A DNA stretch of 64,000 bases from Callorhinus ursinus (Eukaryota; Chordata; Mammalia; Carnivora; Otariidae), in assembly GCF_003265705.1 (NCBI RefSeq), contig NW_020312848.1, positions 52,563,274-52,627,273 of the forward strand, given 5' to 3'. Positions 39,441 to 53,370 of the stretch are shown in pieces; the stretch's first letter is position 1; each line of letters starts with the position of its first letter. Position numbers and translations under genes: made by a program. A model generated the notes under the pieces. It saw only the letters and a program-made list of their open reading frames with translations, was not told the origin of the DNA and ran no database searches.

Positions 39441-40685
39441 ACTGTCCATCCTGTTCATGTCTTCCAGCCATCCCATCCCCTGAGTCCTCTACCTGAACCC
39501 CTGCTGTACTTTGTTACTTATAGGTTCTCTTTAGCTGCATAGCGCGGGGAAGCGCTTTTGAGATGACTCGACGCACAGGAATTTTACATTTCAAGGGACC
39601 CAAAGAGAGATGCTTTCATTGGCGCGAGGAGAGGTCTGACTACCAAGTGGTGACTTAATTCACGGGCCGGCAGTGGTTATGCCTTCAGTGCCACAGCTGG
39701 GCGAAGGACATAGGAAATGGGAAACGGAGAAGGCCAAGAAAAGCAGTAGATGATAGCGGAGAGAAAAGGAAAAATGGAGAACCCTCAACACATGCCCTCA
39801 AGAACTTTTGTGGTGGCCCGGGTGTCACAGGGAGCGTGCCCTGATTTAATTTGCATCAGAACTGAGTGCTTTTAAAAATTGGCTTGGGTGTCCTCCTGTC
39901 CTTTAATTTGGTGGGTTAGTCTATGTGAAGTGTACCTAAGTGGGTTTGGCAACCTGTACCATCACCTGCACCCCTCCTCGCCCTTTTCTTTGGAAATTCC
40001 CGGGGAGTGTGGTTGTTGATACCCGTCCCTGCTCCCCAGAGAGATGTTGACTGTATTAGTTCTTGAAGTGGTGTTGAGGCTGCTCAACAAAAGGCTGAGA
40101 GCTCTTAAAGGATTGTGTTAAGTTGTAAGAGTACCCCCGAACTGCAGTTGTTGGTTACGTGATGTTGTTTGTAAAATGTTGCAAAAATTTTTTAAGCATT
40201 GATTTTACGAATATAAATAAAACTTGCGTTATGTGACTTTTATATGCCACCTTCTCAATAATGAAGACTCTGAAGAGCAAAGCACCGTACACACTCTCTA
40301 GAACATAGGAAGAACAGGCGGGGGGAAATGAAGGGAGAAGACTGGTGGAATATAAAGATGGAAGATGTATTCCTACCTGCACAGTGAAGAGGCAGATCAA
40401 ATACAGATAAACTTCAAAAGAACTAATTATAATGAAGTTACACACACATATGTAATAAATTGAGGCTATGGTGGTCTTATTTGGGAGCTTTTCATTAGAG
40501 AAGAAAGAGAAGCTTTAATGACACAGTTGTTTTGGCTCTTTCCGTATATTTTAAATATGTATGGGAGGTGAAAAGAGGTGTAAATATTTGGAAGTTACAA
40601 CCATTGTAAAGAGGGCATTAAATTTCGTTTGTACTGAATGGTACTAAAAAAAACTCTCCCTGCTACTACTTGCAAATGAATTTTG
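39441..40685. other. 5' flank of SAMTOR, no assigned feature
   Basis: Falling GC content away from the CpG island. Contains a ttggcgcgagg segment at 39619 that could extend the regulatory region. No repeat or gene recognised. Confidence 0.5.
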
Positions 40686-40697
40686 AAGTCCTTTTTA

Positions 40698-40873
40698 TTT
40701 CTTTTTAAAGGTTTTATTTATTTATTTGAGAGACAGAGTGATAGAGAAAGAGAGAGAGAACGCACACGAACAGAGGGAGAGGGAGAAGCAAGCTCCTTGC
40801 TGAGCAGGACCCTGGGATCATGACCTGAGCCAAAGTCAGACGCTTAACCGACTGAGCCACCCAGGCGCCGCTA
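40698..40873 (-). mobile_element. Can-SINE
   Basis: Tail ttttaaaggttttatttatt (plus strand), (GA)n middle and head gactgagccacccaggcgcc. Perfect 12-bp target duplication aagtccttttta at 40686-40697 and 40874-40885. Confidence 0.97.
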
Positions 40874-40939
40874 AAGTCCTTTTTAAAAGTAAAGGTGTTT
40901 ACTGAAGGAAATTTGGAAAATACAGATGGGAGTGAAACA

Positions 40940-41135
40940 AAATTGCTGAGAGAGAAGATCTTAAGTGTTCTCATCACAAAGAAGAAATGGTAAATATGTG
41001 ATGAGATGGAGGTGGTAGCTAATTTGATAGTGGTAATCATTTTGCATTTTATAAAATATCAAGTCAAGATGTTGTACACCTTATGCTCACACAATGTTAG
41101 GTGTCAGTTATATCTCAGGAAAGCTGAGGGAAAAA
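40940..41135 (+). mobile_element. Old L1 3' end fragment
   Basis: The segment aagtgttctcatcacaaaga through gtacaccttatgctcacaca to atatctcaggaaagctg is a standard L1 terminus. Confidence 0.8.
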
Positions 41136-41169
41136 GTAAAAGTCACCTGGAAACCCACCACTTGGAGAT

Positions 41170-41430
41170 AACAACTTAACATTTTTTTTCTTTGCTTATA
41201 TATCTTTATTTCAAATGGTATATTTTTGATGGATGTAAGGTAATCTGTTATATGAATAGCCTTTCACTTTAGTAACCAATTCCCAACTATAGTATATTTA
41301 TGTTGTTTCCAGTTTTTTGGTGTTCCAAATAATGCTGTGATGAACACCCTTGTACACAAATGTTTATCTATTTAATTATACATTTTACTAGGCTAAATTT
41401 CTAAAAGTCAAATTTTTTAATCAAAGGGTC
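41170..41430 (-). mobile_element. Old LINE fragment, probably L1
   Basis: The plus strand reads gttgtttccagttttttggt, aaataatgctgtgatgaaca and cccttgtacacaaatg, the reverse complement of a common old LINE terminus. Family not certain. Confidence 0.6.
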
Positions 41431-42203
41431 AAATTTTTAACTAAAACATGAGTCATATTTTTAACTAAAACATGTTAAAGTTTTTAATATATATTGTCAA
41501 ATGCCTTGTCTGAAAGGTGGTGGCAGTTTATGTCACCTGGGGCAGCATATATGAATGTCTATTTCACTGCACCCTTATCAAATATAAGTATTACAATTGA
41601 CAAAACCATTAATGAGATTTTTTAAAGGTCTTTGTTTTTAAGAAACTGACTTTTCTGCTGTTTTTTAACTAGCTATTCTAGTTGGTATAATGTTAACATC
41701 GAATATTAATATAAAAAGTAAAAAGAACTTATTCAAGACTCTCTAGTTGTGATTTTTTCAAGCAAATTAAAGAGCTTCATTTTTTTTTAAATGTGTTTTT
41801 GGTTTCATACTTCCTTGAGAAGGGAATTGGAAAGCTGGATTTTATTCTGAATTTGCATGAATTCAAATAGAGTAAAGGCCAATATAACCAATACTGACTT
41901 TTCTTAGGAGGACTATGGCAACTGGCCATAGACCACAGTTTAAAAGGAAGTTTATAACCTTCCTCTTGTGTGATTAGAAATATTGGAAAAAGCTTTCTAT
42001 CTGTTAGGGTAGCAGATTTTCCATTTAAGTAAAATATTTGTCCCAGTTGCTGCTAAGGGGGGTTCTCTGCAGGAAGTATGTTCGGTGCCATAGCCAACAA
42101 GCACATCCTATGTGCAGGAAAATATCAACACCTTTGCCTCCTATGTGATGACAGGATTTCATTTACTGTAAATATCTTATTTTTTAAAAATTCTCTCATT
42201 ATT

Positions 42204-42394
42204 TTATTTTTTTAAGATTTTATTTATTTAAGAGAGGGAGAGATCGAGAGTGAAAGAAGGGGGTAGCAGCAGAGAGAGAGGGAGAAGCAGGCTCCCCCTG
42301 AGCAGGGAGCCCGATGTGGTGCTCGATTCCAGAATTCTGGGATCATGATCTGAGCGAAAGGCAGTTCCTTTACCGACAGAGTCACCCAGGCACC
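42204..42394 (-). mobile_element. Can-SINE
   Basis: Tail ttaagattttatttatttaa, GA-rich middle and diverged head gagtcacccaggcacc. Target duplication ctctcattatt at 42193-42203 and 42395-42405. Confidence 0.95.
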
Positions 42395-43880
42395 CTCTCA
42401 TTATTATTTTAAACGGCTGGTGGAAAAGGGGATGTTGGAATAAAACAGTATTCACTGAGCAGGATAAACCAGTCTGGGAGTAAGAGGCATTTTTTTCTAA
42501 TGACTGCACTAAAGCCCGGATAACTAAATTTCTCATCCTCATTCTTTGCCTTACCTGAGCAACTCTTGCACTCCTCCCCATGCACGTTTGGTGTGTCATA
42601 GTAAATTTCTCTGTCAAAGAACCACTCAGTATGGGAAAAATGTCCTTGGCAAGAAAAACACCTGTCTTCTTTGTTTGCAGTTATATTCTTTATAAGGGAA
42701 ACAAATTCCCATAGATAATAAGAGTCAACATGTAAAAACAAGGTGCATTCTATTCTCAGTGAGAGCTCAAAAAATATTAGTGATGAAAAGTAAAATTTTA
42801 AAATCCATATCAAAATCTGAGTGATGGCACTGAGTTAGTGAATAGAAAGATTCTGGGTACACTTTGCATAAGTGTACTTTCCATTATTTATTGAGTATTC
42901 CTGTAGGTGGGATAAGACTACACAGTAGAAATTGGAGTTCTTTCGATGGTCTAAAGCATTAATCATTTATTTTTATTCTCCACTATGTTTTTATTTACTC
43001 CTCTTTGATCCTCTTTATTATCAAAGTCTTAAAAACAATTAGGTTTTATTTTTCCAGTCCTCATTTTAACTGAATTTCTGAAAATTATATTTCTAAATAG
43101 CCATGAGCCAAAGATTTGGCCAGCTTGGAATATATCTCTACCTTCCATAATAAAAAGGGACATCAAGTCTTTTTACACTCTTGATGTACACCATTGTACA
43201 TTTTATAAATGTAAGTTTAGTATTAATACCTCAATTAAAATAATAGTGGAGAACTAGCAAGAAAAGACATATTTTCAGTGATATGTTTCATTCAGTATGG
43301 TGGATTACAACTTTAAAATTCCTTCTATTTATTGAAAATAGAATTATTTTCTTAAAGAATTTGTTTATAACTACTATCCAGTGTCTCTCCTGCAGTTCTT
43401 AACATATCTGCCAACATAAAAATCTTTAAAATAGCACAGTTTACCTCTCTTTCCAGAATTAAAATACAGAATCGTTTTAAAACCAGTATTAACTAGAGCA
43501 AGTGAAAACCATTAATTAGCGCCTAACTCCAAATGCAATGATAAAATTTACAGTATTTTTTTAATATACTAATTAATGAAATTAATTTAATTTTTACAAC
43601 AGGACTAATGTAGGAAGATGTCTACATAGAAAATGGGAAGTATTCTTCCAGGTGATAGATGATGTTCTTATGATGGAGCATAGGACTAAGAGATTTTCTG
43701 CATCCTGATTTCAGCTTTTCATTAACCACCAGGGCATTAATCACTTGATTTCTCTAAGCTTTATTTTTCCTTCTTTATATGTTAAATGAAGAGGTTAGAT
43801 TTGACTTGTGTTTTTCAATATTCTTTTTTACCATGACACACAGTAAGAAATACATTTTTTTAAGTAATCCATTTTACTTG
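42395..43880. other. Intergenic stretch, nothing firmly assigned
   Basis: AT-rich. A degenerate MIR on the plus strand is likely at about 43640-43800 (the region from catcctgatttcagcttttc to aaatgaagaggttagatttg). Confidence 0.45.
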
Positions 43881-43884
43881 TTTA

Positions 43885-44000
43885 TCTTGAAAAACATACA
43901 AATGGGCAACAGATACATGAGAAGGTGCTCAACATCATTAATCATCAGAAAAATTAAAATCAAAACCATAATATTATTAAAGGATATTAGGTGGCCCCCA
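43885..44000 (+). mobile_element. Old L1 ORF2 fragment
   Basis: The segment aaatgggcaacagatacatg, gagaaggtgctcaacatcat and caaaaccataatatt corresponds to the [11 protein letters not shown] region of ORF2. The frame at 43779-44141 runs through this relic and is not a gene. Confidence 0.8.
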
Positions 44001-44696
44001 ATCTCCAGAAAGACCAAAGTGGCAGACTTGGAGACTACCCAGCTTGGATCAACACCTAAGTCAGACCCAGTGCATTCTATCCGGTCAAACCCCACTGGCT
44101 CTGTTTCTTGGCATACAGAGCAAATGTTGGACATTGAATGATGGAACTTCCGTCACTGTAATACTAAAAAACCCACACCTCCACGGTCTCCCTTAACAGA
44201 CCAAAAGATTCCCTGCAGCTTCTGCTTCATTGTTTTGCACTTTTCTGAATAGATAGTTCACTGCAGAGAATATAGTTAGCAGAGTCTTAAGTCTCTTATC
44301 TGGGCTGCATTCATGCCAGAGGAAATCTCCCGGATGTAATAATGGTGTTCAAAAGGAGCTGAGTAGCCTCTATATGGCAAGGTACATCTCACAAAGTGTT
44401 CTGAAAATTAAAGTGAGTCACAGAATTATAGTGGTTTGGAGGGTGAAAGGGATCTTTTAAATTGGTCATGTTTTCCAAATTTTAGGCCAATACTCAATAG
44501 TGGACCATAAAATCAATATAGTGTGCTCCCCAGTTTTAAAAACTAAAATAGAATTGAAAATACCACCATGTATTATTGCACTTAATGAAGGTAAGTATTG
44601 TCTGGTGGAACTTCTGTCCTAATTACATATAAGTGTCTATATTTATATATGTATAGTATATGTTTAAGTGTCCTGAGCCCCAATGTAAAATGTAAA

Positions 44697-46093
44697 GATA
44701 AACAAGTAGATCAGTGGAACAGGAGAGACATACAGAAATAGACCCACACTTGTATAGACAAGTGATTTTTTCACAAAGTTGCAAAGACATTTAGCAGAGA
44801 AAGGACAGTCTTTTCAATAAATGGTGCTGAAACAATTGGACATTTATATGCAAAAAAAAAAAGAACTTCAGCCCAAATCTCATGCCATATATGAAAATGA
44901 ACTCAAAATGGAACACAAACCTAAATATAAAACCTAAAACTGTTAAAGTTCTGGAAGAAAACCTTTTTGATCTTGGGTTAGGCACATATCTTTTAGAGAT
45001 GACATAAAGTACAACCCACAATAGAAAAAATTAATAACTTGGACTTCACAAAAACTAAAATTGGCTCCTCTTCAAAAGACACTGCTAAGGGAATCAAAAG
45101 ACAAGCCACAGTGGGAGAAAACATTTGAAATCATATGTCTCATAAAGGGCTTTATATCCAGAATATGCAAAGAATTCTCAAAACTGTATAATAAGAAAAC
45201 AAGTAACTTCCTTCCTTCACCAAAGGGGAAGAAGATATGAAACACTTCCCTAAAGATGATGTACAGATAGCAAAAAGCACATGAAAAAATTTAGTCATTA
45301 GGAAATTAGTCATTAGGAAAAAACAAAAGCACATGAGATACCCACCTATTTGAATGTCTAAATTAAAAAGACTGGCCATACAAAGTACTGGCTGGGACAC
45401 AGAGGTAGGGGAACTCTCATACAGTTCAGGGGCAAATGTTAAATGGTACAACCATTTTGGAAAACAGTTTGGCAGTCTCTTAAAAAGTTAAACATACACC
45501 TACCATATGATTCAGTCATCCCACTCATAAGTATTTACACAAGAGTAATGAAACTATATATATATATATATATATATACACTTTATATATATGTGTGTGT
45601 GTGTATATATATATATATATAAACATTTACAGTAGCTATATCTGTAACAGCCCCAAACTGAAAACAACCCAACTGTCTATCAATAGATGAATGATAAACA
45701 AACTGTGGCATAGCTATACAATAGAATACTAGTCAGCAATAATAAGAAATAAATTGATTCATATGACAACATGAATTAATCTCCAATAATTAGCACTGAA
45801 TGTCAGAAGTCAGACAAAGAACAATCATATACTGTATGGTACTTACCTATATAAAACTTTAGAAAATGCAAATTAGTCTATAGTGGCAAAATGTACATAA
45901 GTAGGTTATGGAGGTGGGGTAAGAAGCGGGTAGGAGGGATTAAAAAGAGGCATGAGGAAACTTTTGAGTGTAATGGATATGTTTTTATCTTGGTTTTGGT
46001 AATGGTTTTTTGAGCCTAAATTTATCAAGCGGTACACTTTATATGTATACATTTTATTATATATTTATTATACCTCAATAAAGCTGTAAAAAT
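44697..46093 (+). mobile_element. Old L1, C-terminal ORF2 and 3' UTR
   Basis: Starts at the DQWNR-equivalent segment gatcagtggaacaggagaga and proceeds through aatggtgctgaaacaattgg and caaactgtggcatagctata to tacctcaataaagctg. Decayed, with an AT/GT microsatellite expanded inside at 45554-45621. Confidence 0.88.
45554..45621. repeat. Compound (TA)n(TG)n(TA)n microsatellite
   Basis: Two TA tracts flanking TTTATATATATG and a GT tract, inside the L1 relic. It probably varies in length between individuals. Confidence 0.95.
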
Positions 46094-46171
46094 AATAAAT
46101 TTAGCATCTATTATATGCCAGACCTTCTGCTAGGTATTGTGGCTTCAGTGAAAAAAAAAAGACATTACATA

Positions 46172-46360
46172 AATATATATTTTAAAGATTTTATTTTATT
46201 TATTTGACAGAGAGAGCAAGCACAAGCATGGGGAGTGGGAGAGGGAGAAGCAGGCTCTCCACGGAGCAGGGAGCCCGATGTGGGGCTCGAACCCAGGACC
46301 CTGGGATCATAACCTGAGCCGAAGTAGGAAACGTAACAGACTGAGCCACCCGGGTGCCCC
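46172..46360 (-). mobile_element. Can-SINE
   Basis: Tail ttttaaagattttattttat, GA-rich middle and head gactgagccacccgggtgcc. Short target duplication gacatt. Confidence 0.95.
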
Positions 46361-46733
46361 GACATTGTTTATATTTTTATAAAGTTGACAGTTACTAGTA
46401 AGAGGACACAGATGAAATTCTATTTTTTTTACTATTTATAAAACAAAGTAAGTGGAAATTTGATACAGTCTAGTTACCTCTTTTGCTACCTAAATCAGCT
46501 AAGTGATCAACTTGTATGAAAATAACAAGGACTCTGTTAACTGAGAAGATATGTAAAAATAAAAGAGATAAATAATTTTTGAATATAAGTCTCTTAACAA
46601 TGCCTGTGACTCTGAAACAGAAAATGATAAGCAAAGTTTTAAATTTTTAATGTGTTCTAATTCCAAATAGTTGATAGTTATAGGAACTGCAAAAATTACT
46701 TAGATTTTTGTGCTAGATTAAAATATGTTACTT

Positions 46734-46923
46734 GGGCGCCTGGGTGGCTCAGTCAGTTAAGCGACTGCCTTTGGCTCAGGTCATGGTCCCAGATCGAGCC
46801 CCACATCGGGCTCCCTGGTCGGTGGGAAGCCTGCTTCTCCCTCTCCCACTCTCCCTGCTTGTGTTCCCTCTCTCGCTGTGTCTCTCTCTGTCAAATAAAT
46901 AAATAAATAAAATCTTAAAAAAA
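46734..46923 (+). mobile_element. Can-SINE
   Basis: Head gggcgcctgggtggctcag, deleted across the ggatcgag region (ggtcccagatcgagcc) and an AAATAAATAAATAAATAAAATCTT tail. Perfect 13-bp target duplication aaatatgttactt at 46721-46733 and 46924-46936. Confidence 0.97.
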
Positions 46924-47197
46924 AAATATGTTACTTAATTGTAGGAGAATATGTTTTTTAAAGAAAATTTCCCATTGAGGTTTCATACCAGTTGAAGAGA
47001 ACTAGTGGTAGACTGGTTGAAGAGAAATGTATTTTTTGTTTTATTCTGTGATTCACTTTATATGTTTGAGGAAAAGCATCAGATGGAGAAAGGCTTTTGT
47101 TGTTATTTAGAAATAGTTATCTGCCAAGTTGATCTTAGCCTATAATAAACTGGCATATGAGATAGTGATTAACTTTTAACAATTGAAAAAATCTACC

Positions 47198-47312
47198 TGG
47201 GGCACCTGGCTGGCTCAGTCAGTAGAACATGCGACTCTTGATCTCAGTATTGTAGGTTCAAGTCTCATGCTGAATGTAAAGATTACTTAAAAATAAAATC
47301 TTAAAAATAAAA
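47198..47312 (+). mobile_element. Can-SINE, short older form
   Basis: Head ggggcacctggctggctcag and tRNA-like body with gttcaagtctcatgctgaat followed directly by an A-rich tail; the long CT-rich middle is absent. Probably an older subfamily. Confidence 0.85.
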
Positions 47313-48119
47313 ACAAACAAAAAACCCCTACTACAATAAGTGACATGGTACTTTTAAGTAGAGAAAGTAAGCAAGGAAAAATTGTGAGCTAGGTAACTCA
47401 AAGGAATATAGCTTAAATGGGATGTTATGGGTTCCTCTATGGTGATTTTACATATTTTTTCTTTCTTCTTTATTACATACCCACCCCTACCCCCCATCCT
47501 TTCAGCACTTGAATCTTAAAGGTATTCCTATCTTACTTTGTTAAAAGATTAGTAACATTAAAAGGGACACTTTGAACTTTTTATAAAAAATAAGTTAACC
47601 AGTCATTATACGACATGGATTTTAAGGATAAATACTTACGGTAAAGTGGAAGAGAAGACAAAGTTGGGAATGTAAATAATAGTGAAGCAAGATGTTCTCA
47701 CGGATAAACTTTGCTTATGTCACACTTTTAACCCAGCTGAAGAAAAAAGGCAGTTATTCACACCAAAATTTTGTGATTTAAAACAGTATCAATCATTTAT
47801 TTTCTCAAATTTCTGAAATTTAGGCAGGGCTCGGTAATGGTATCAGGTGGGTAACTCAACCAGTCCTAGAAGACCACTTCCAAGATGGTCTCACTCACAT
47901 TGCTGGCACGTTGATGCCTGCCTATTTCAGTCAAACAGCCTCAGCTCTCTACCTGACCTCTCCACATGGGCTGCATGGGTTGGGCTTCTTACAGCATGGT
48001 ATGTTCACTTAAACTTCCCCCAGAGCACAAGACACTTCTGGCCTTTTTGTGGCCAGGCTCGCCTAACAAATCTAAGCAGTCCTACCCCTTCTTTGGGTCA
48101 TCAAAATTGTCTCCTCTTA

Positions 48120-48450
48120 CCTCTAATCCCTTCCCCAGGCCTTTTTGTTAACCCACCTCTTATACTTCCTCCACGATCCAGCACAAGGAGTACTTCCTTC
48201 ATGAAAACTTTTCTAGTTATTCCATATTGATATGGTAGCTCTTTCCTTTTGAAACCCGATAGATCTTAGTATCTGCACTACTCATTTCTCACTGAAAATG
48301 TGCTATTTTATATTATCATTTACTTGCCTATGAATGGCCTGTCCTATGTCCTCAACCCATGGTATGGTTCTTGAGGACACAAACCAAGGTCTGTATCTCT
48401 GTGCCAGTGCCCACCATCTAGTATGTGCTAATTAAATGCTGATAGGGAAG
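48120..48450 (+). mobile_element. L2 LINE 3' end
   Basis: Follows the L2 terminus: cttccttcatgaaaactttt, gttcttgaggacacaaacca, ctagtatgtgctaattaaat. The preceding 47840-48110, rich in CT, may be part of another old repeat. Confidence 0.7.
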
Positions 48451-49609
48451 GCAGTTGTACACTAGGGCATTTAGTTCTTTTTTAGAAGATATTATTCCAT
48501 TTGAATTGATGTATATCTTGAACTTACATAGATGCTTTTAAAAGTGTATTTGAGAAGAGTTTACCTATACTACTAAAGAAGAATTTAAATTATTCTAGGT
48601 ATAATGAATTCAGATCATTTATTTTATTTTATTACATTTTTTAAAATCTTTTTTTTTTTCCACTTCATATCTCTTGGTTTTTTCTCATTGATCCAAAGAA
48701 GTAAAAGCTTTTTAGGATGTTCAGCATCAGTGAAGTAAGTCTAGAAAATGCAAAGATAAAACTGGTTAGCATGGAAATAATGAGTATAAATGTTTATAAA
48801 CCTAATTATCTTTGACTGGAGAGAGAACTAGAGGAACTTTAATAGTATTCCTTTTCTGAACTACATTAGCTCTATCAACACAGCTATTAAGTCATTTCGT
48901 ACTCTACTTCTCTGTATGTTTGCCACTGTTGTGACTCAGAGAGTAATAAATGTACCATTGCAACGAGAGAGGAAAACAGGTGCAAACAGAAACTTGAAAT
49001 GGAATATGTCGAATTTATGAAACATTAATTTAAATAAATCCAAATTTAAATCCAAAAAAATGTCTCCACTTACAGACATGTCAGCATCTTCAAAGTAGTT
49101 TTCTTTTCAGGACACTGCAGTGATTTCAGTTTGAAGAAGTTTTTGAACTTTTAACTTAAGGTAATGAGCCAGTTAATAGGAGACTGGGTTTTGTGTAGGA
49201 AGCAATTATCCCAATAGATGGGAAACTTGAGAAAATAAGCAAAGCATTAATGAGATTGGCAAAAAGGTCATGTATCTGAGGGTTGAGATGGAGTAAAAAG
49301 GAATGATGGTGGAAGAAATCATTAAAGACAATGCCATGAAAACCAATGAAAATAAAGATGAGATACAATATCATTGGATCTACCTCTCTAACAGGCCACA
49401 GAATTATCTCACCTAAAAATAAGGTGATCTCTAGATATCTGAGAGTCAGGAATCCGTGCTTCATTCGGGAGCTTTGTCAATAATTTAGTTTTAGTCCAAC
49501 CCAACACTGTGATAAAATAAGTTTTAATAGCATAAGTCATTATACACTGATATATATACGAGTTTATACAGAACTTTTGGGAAGAGCAGGTCATAAGTGC
49601 TCCTTCTGC

Positions 49610-50480
49610 TTCCTCTTCTTTCAGTGGCTTCTCAATCCACCACAATCTGGCCTCCACCTCCATTCTGCTGAAATTGCTCTGCGAAGGTCAGCAATGATGT
49701 GATTGTCAAGTACATTAGCCTTTTTTCAGCTCTCAGCCTACTTTTCCTCCTAACATAATTTGATATTGATGATTGTTTCCTCCTTGTACAGCTCTTTCTT
49801 GACTTCAAAGCCATGCTTATCTCTTATTCTTCTTATATGGCCCTGACCACTCTTCATATTTTTTCCTCGTTCCATCTCAGCTGCTGGAGTTTTCCAAGGG
49901 AATCACCTCACATGATCTTCCCATATGATTGCCTGCAGTCCTGAAGTCCTATTACCTATATTCTTCTCAAATACTGATTTCTCAACTGTTTCTTGAGGTT
50001 TTTCAATCTGTTGTTGGATTTACAGTAACTCCTCATGCTCGATATTTCCCCCCAAACCTTTTTTTGTTTGTTTCTTTTCCTGTTTTCCATGTCTCCATTA
50101 TCAACAATCCTATTTACTCTACTGTAATCTGTTGAAATCTTGGAATAATCTTTTCTTTTTCACCCTTCCTCACTGCCTATGTTTAAGTCTGGTCCATTCA
50201 ACCTCTGAAGTGTGTCTGGTATCTGTCTATGCTTTTCCATGACTGCTATTGCTGTCCCAATCCAGGTTCTTATTATTTTTTACTTGCAATTTTTCTTAGT
50301 GGTTTCCTAACTGGACTTACCTCTCTGAATCTGACTAGTCTCTATTCCTTATCTATTCTTTATGTTGCTGCTGGAGTTACTTGTTAAATGATGAGTTTGA
50401 TCATATTACTTCAGTGTTTTTTAAAAAATCTTCCTGTGTCTTCATGGTTTGAGAGCTGCCTGCTTAACTTCCAAAAAAAT
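49610..50480 (+). mobile_element. L2 LINE fragment
   Basis: The segment caatctggcctccacctcca through ctgctgaaattgctctgcga and ggtcagcaatgatg, followed further by a ctgactagtctctattcc-like part, matches L2 ORF2. No open frame remains. Confidence 0.7.
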
Positions 50481-51389
50481 TATCTTTTATGAATTTGAAT
50501 GCTGATCCACAGAAGTGGATCTCCGTGATAAGAAAAATTTTTGGTTTTCTGAGTTTTTGAAACTTCTGAAAAACAACTTTTGTTTTTCTGAGTGGCTGCC
50601 TTGGCATTTTACAGAATGACAACCCTCCTCATACCCAGAGTCTGGACATTTAAATAGGATCTGAGTTTAGGATTTCTGCTGAAACTTCTTGCTTTGCTTT
50701 CCTGTTGTACCATTCAGAGGAAAGCCCCACAGAAGTTAGTGATCTCCACCCCAAATACCTTGTAAGTAACAGATGTTTGCTACCCTGCTCTTTACCTCTT
50801 TCTCACTCATGACCTGGAATGGAGGACTGCCCTTCCTCCAGTCATGGCAGCCCCACTATCCGCCACCCCTCCACCTACCCGTTTCTGGAATTTGTAAAAA
50901 AACAAACCTTGTGACTTTACTTCTTATGTTTCTTATGTGTGGGTTACTGAAACTTTGCTTTCAATCAAAACAACCCCAGGTTTTGCACTTTCCCAAAGTA
51001 GGAGTTTGGATGCTGAGGAAGCTACCAGCCAACCCTGTGTGGGTGGTTTGTGCCTCCTCATTCAGCAGGTCACAGACTACATATTCTTACTTTAATACAC
51101 CAGCTTTGGCTTCTAGCCTTCAGAAGCCATATTTATTCCAAATGACTCCCCACTCTCCAGGTACATTTGATTGAAACAAGAACAGACACCTGAACTGGGC
51201 CAATCACTCTCCCTCTTATAAAAAGTATACTTATGAGCTATGGGGTCACTATATTTTAATATTGTGAAATGAAGAAGAAGTAAACAGGCTGAGAAATCTA
51301 TTTTACATTTAGAAAAAGGAATAATCATATATATATTTATGCATATATATATTATCATGCCATTTTGTTGATGAAAATCATTTAATAGA

Positions 51390-52080
51390 TTCATATTGCA
51401 CTTAGAATAAAATCCAAACTCTACCATAGGCTACCAGGCTGTGAATTTAATACTTCTTACTGAATTATTCCTATTTTTTCCACTTTCAACTTGTTCTGCT
51501 TTCTATTTATGCTCCAGCCATTGGATTCTTTTGGGCTCTTGAGCATGCCAAATTTTTCCAACCTTTAGTATTTTGAACATGTTATTTCCTCTGCTAGAAA
51601 CCTTTTATGCTCTTTGCGTTCTAGCCTTCTTCTCATCAGTAAAGTCTTAACACAAATATTTTCTCCCTAAATAGGTATTTTATGACCATTCAATACAAAA
51701 TAGTGCCCTCCATCTGACCAAAATTCTTTATCACAACATTATAATAATTTCCTTCATAATATTTATCACAAATTATTTCTTTGTTTATTACCTTTCTCCC
51801 TCACTAGACAGAAAGCTCCCTGAGGACAGGTATCACATTTGCCATATTTGCCACTACATATGCTTGCACATATGTGCATGGCACATAGTAAGAGTTTAAT
51901 GAATGGATGTTGAATTAATGAATAAGTTAATGAATGTATACGTGCTAGGCTTTCTCTTCACCACTAATCCCTAATAGATCGGGAGCTTCTCAAATACAGG
52001 ACCGTGTTTTATTCACACTTATATACCTTACTCTGAGCATAAGTCCTGACCCATAGGAAATGCATGATAAATACTTAATA
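51390..52080 (+). mobile_element. L2 LINE 3' end, with a second L2-like end
   Basis: Contains aaaatccaaactctaccata, tatgctccagccattggatt, ctagacagaaagctccctga and gcacatagtaagagtttaat, closing with gaatgaataa units at about 51930. A second L2-like terminus, gggagcttctcaaatacagg to gaaatgcatgataaatactt, follows at 51960-52080. Confidence 0.85.
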
Positions 52081-52239
52081 ATTTTCAGCTAAAATTAATG
52101 CAAATCATCAAACATTTTTTGGTAAAATAACTGCTTTGCACTGCTGTGCTGTGCATCATCTAGAGGAATTCTGCCATTATATACAAGATGAAAATTGTTC
52201 CTTGACTTGTAATAACTAATTTGTCACTCATTCATTCAT

Positions 52240-52340
52240 TCATCAAATTTTGAGAGCCTATTATGTGCCAGGCACTTTTCTGAGCTCTGGGTATATAAGA
52301 ATGAACAAAGTAGAAAAAAAAAAAACCTGTCTTCATGAAG
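52240..52340 (+). repeat. Ancient mammalian repeat (MIR/L2 era)
   Basis: The segment cctattatgtgccaggcact through atgaacaaagtagaaaaa and cttcatgaagttcatatttc is a common old mammalian repeat; family not fixed. Confidence 0.65.
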
Positions 52341-53370
52341 TTCATATTTCAGTGAGAATAGTACGTCAAATATTCTGCTTTAATTAATGAGGCTTGGTAT
52401 ACAGTATTTAAAAATCTGCCTAGCTAATTCCAATGTAATGTACAGCTAATCCTTTTTTTTTTTAAACCATGCATCTCTAGTGACAACTTTTCCTATCAGT
52501 GTGTGTTAGCTCTCAGTGTGTCACTACAGTATTTGCTTTTTAACTTAGAAGATTTTAGGATAAATGAATATGTAATAAAATATGCATAAAATGCCAAGTT
52601 ATAGGGATTTATTCTGCCTCACTAGGCACAGAATCCATTCCAAAGGAGTGGACAAATTTGAATTCTCTTCCACTTAGAATGTAAATTTGAGTCTTGAAGG
52701 CAAAAAGAATTTTTAACAAGGAACAGAAAATATCTTTGGTAGTTTCCTTTTCCCAAGTAAACACTGTTTTGTAAGATTGGAAAATTTCTTGTTCCTTTTT
52801 TTTGTATTCTCATTGTTTTCTATATTTAGTATTTATATTTTATTGCATGGAGAACTATATATAGTGATAAATTTTCATGGAGAATAAATATATGCAATAG
52901 GTTCATATTCTCTAATGGTGTTGAAAAATTTAAATTTTATAAGGGATCTATAGATACTTTCTGATACCATTTTTTTTGAGGTAAAATATATTTACAATCT
53001 GGTGAGTTACAACAGATGAATACATTCATGTAAGCATTAATTCAAACAAGATCGGGAACCTTTTCATCACTCTAGAAAGCTACATTTTGCCTCTTCTAGT
53101 TAGTCTCCACTTAGCCACATGTAATTGATGTTTTGATTGTATCACTATAGTGATATTTTTCCTGTTCTTGAGCTTCATATGAAAGGAATCATGCAATAGG
53201 TGCTCCTTTCTGTCTGCCTTCTTTCAAATGACTTAACATCTTTCATATCTATTCATGTTATACAATAGTATATTATTTTCCTATTGTTGAGTAGTATTCT
53301 ATTGTGTAAAAAGATCATAATTAGTTTATTCACCCAATGATGGTCATTTGAGTTGTTTCTGCTATTAACA

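Noticed and set aside
49156..49663. Overlapping 84-102 codon frames on the minus strand
   Set aside because: The right part overlaps an L2 relic and the left part has no recognisable domain; probably chance frames.
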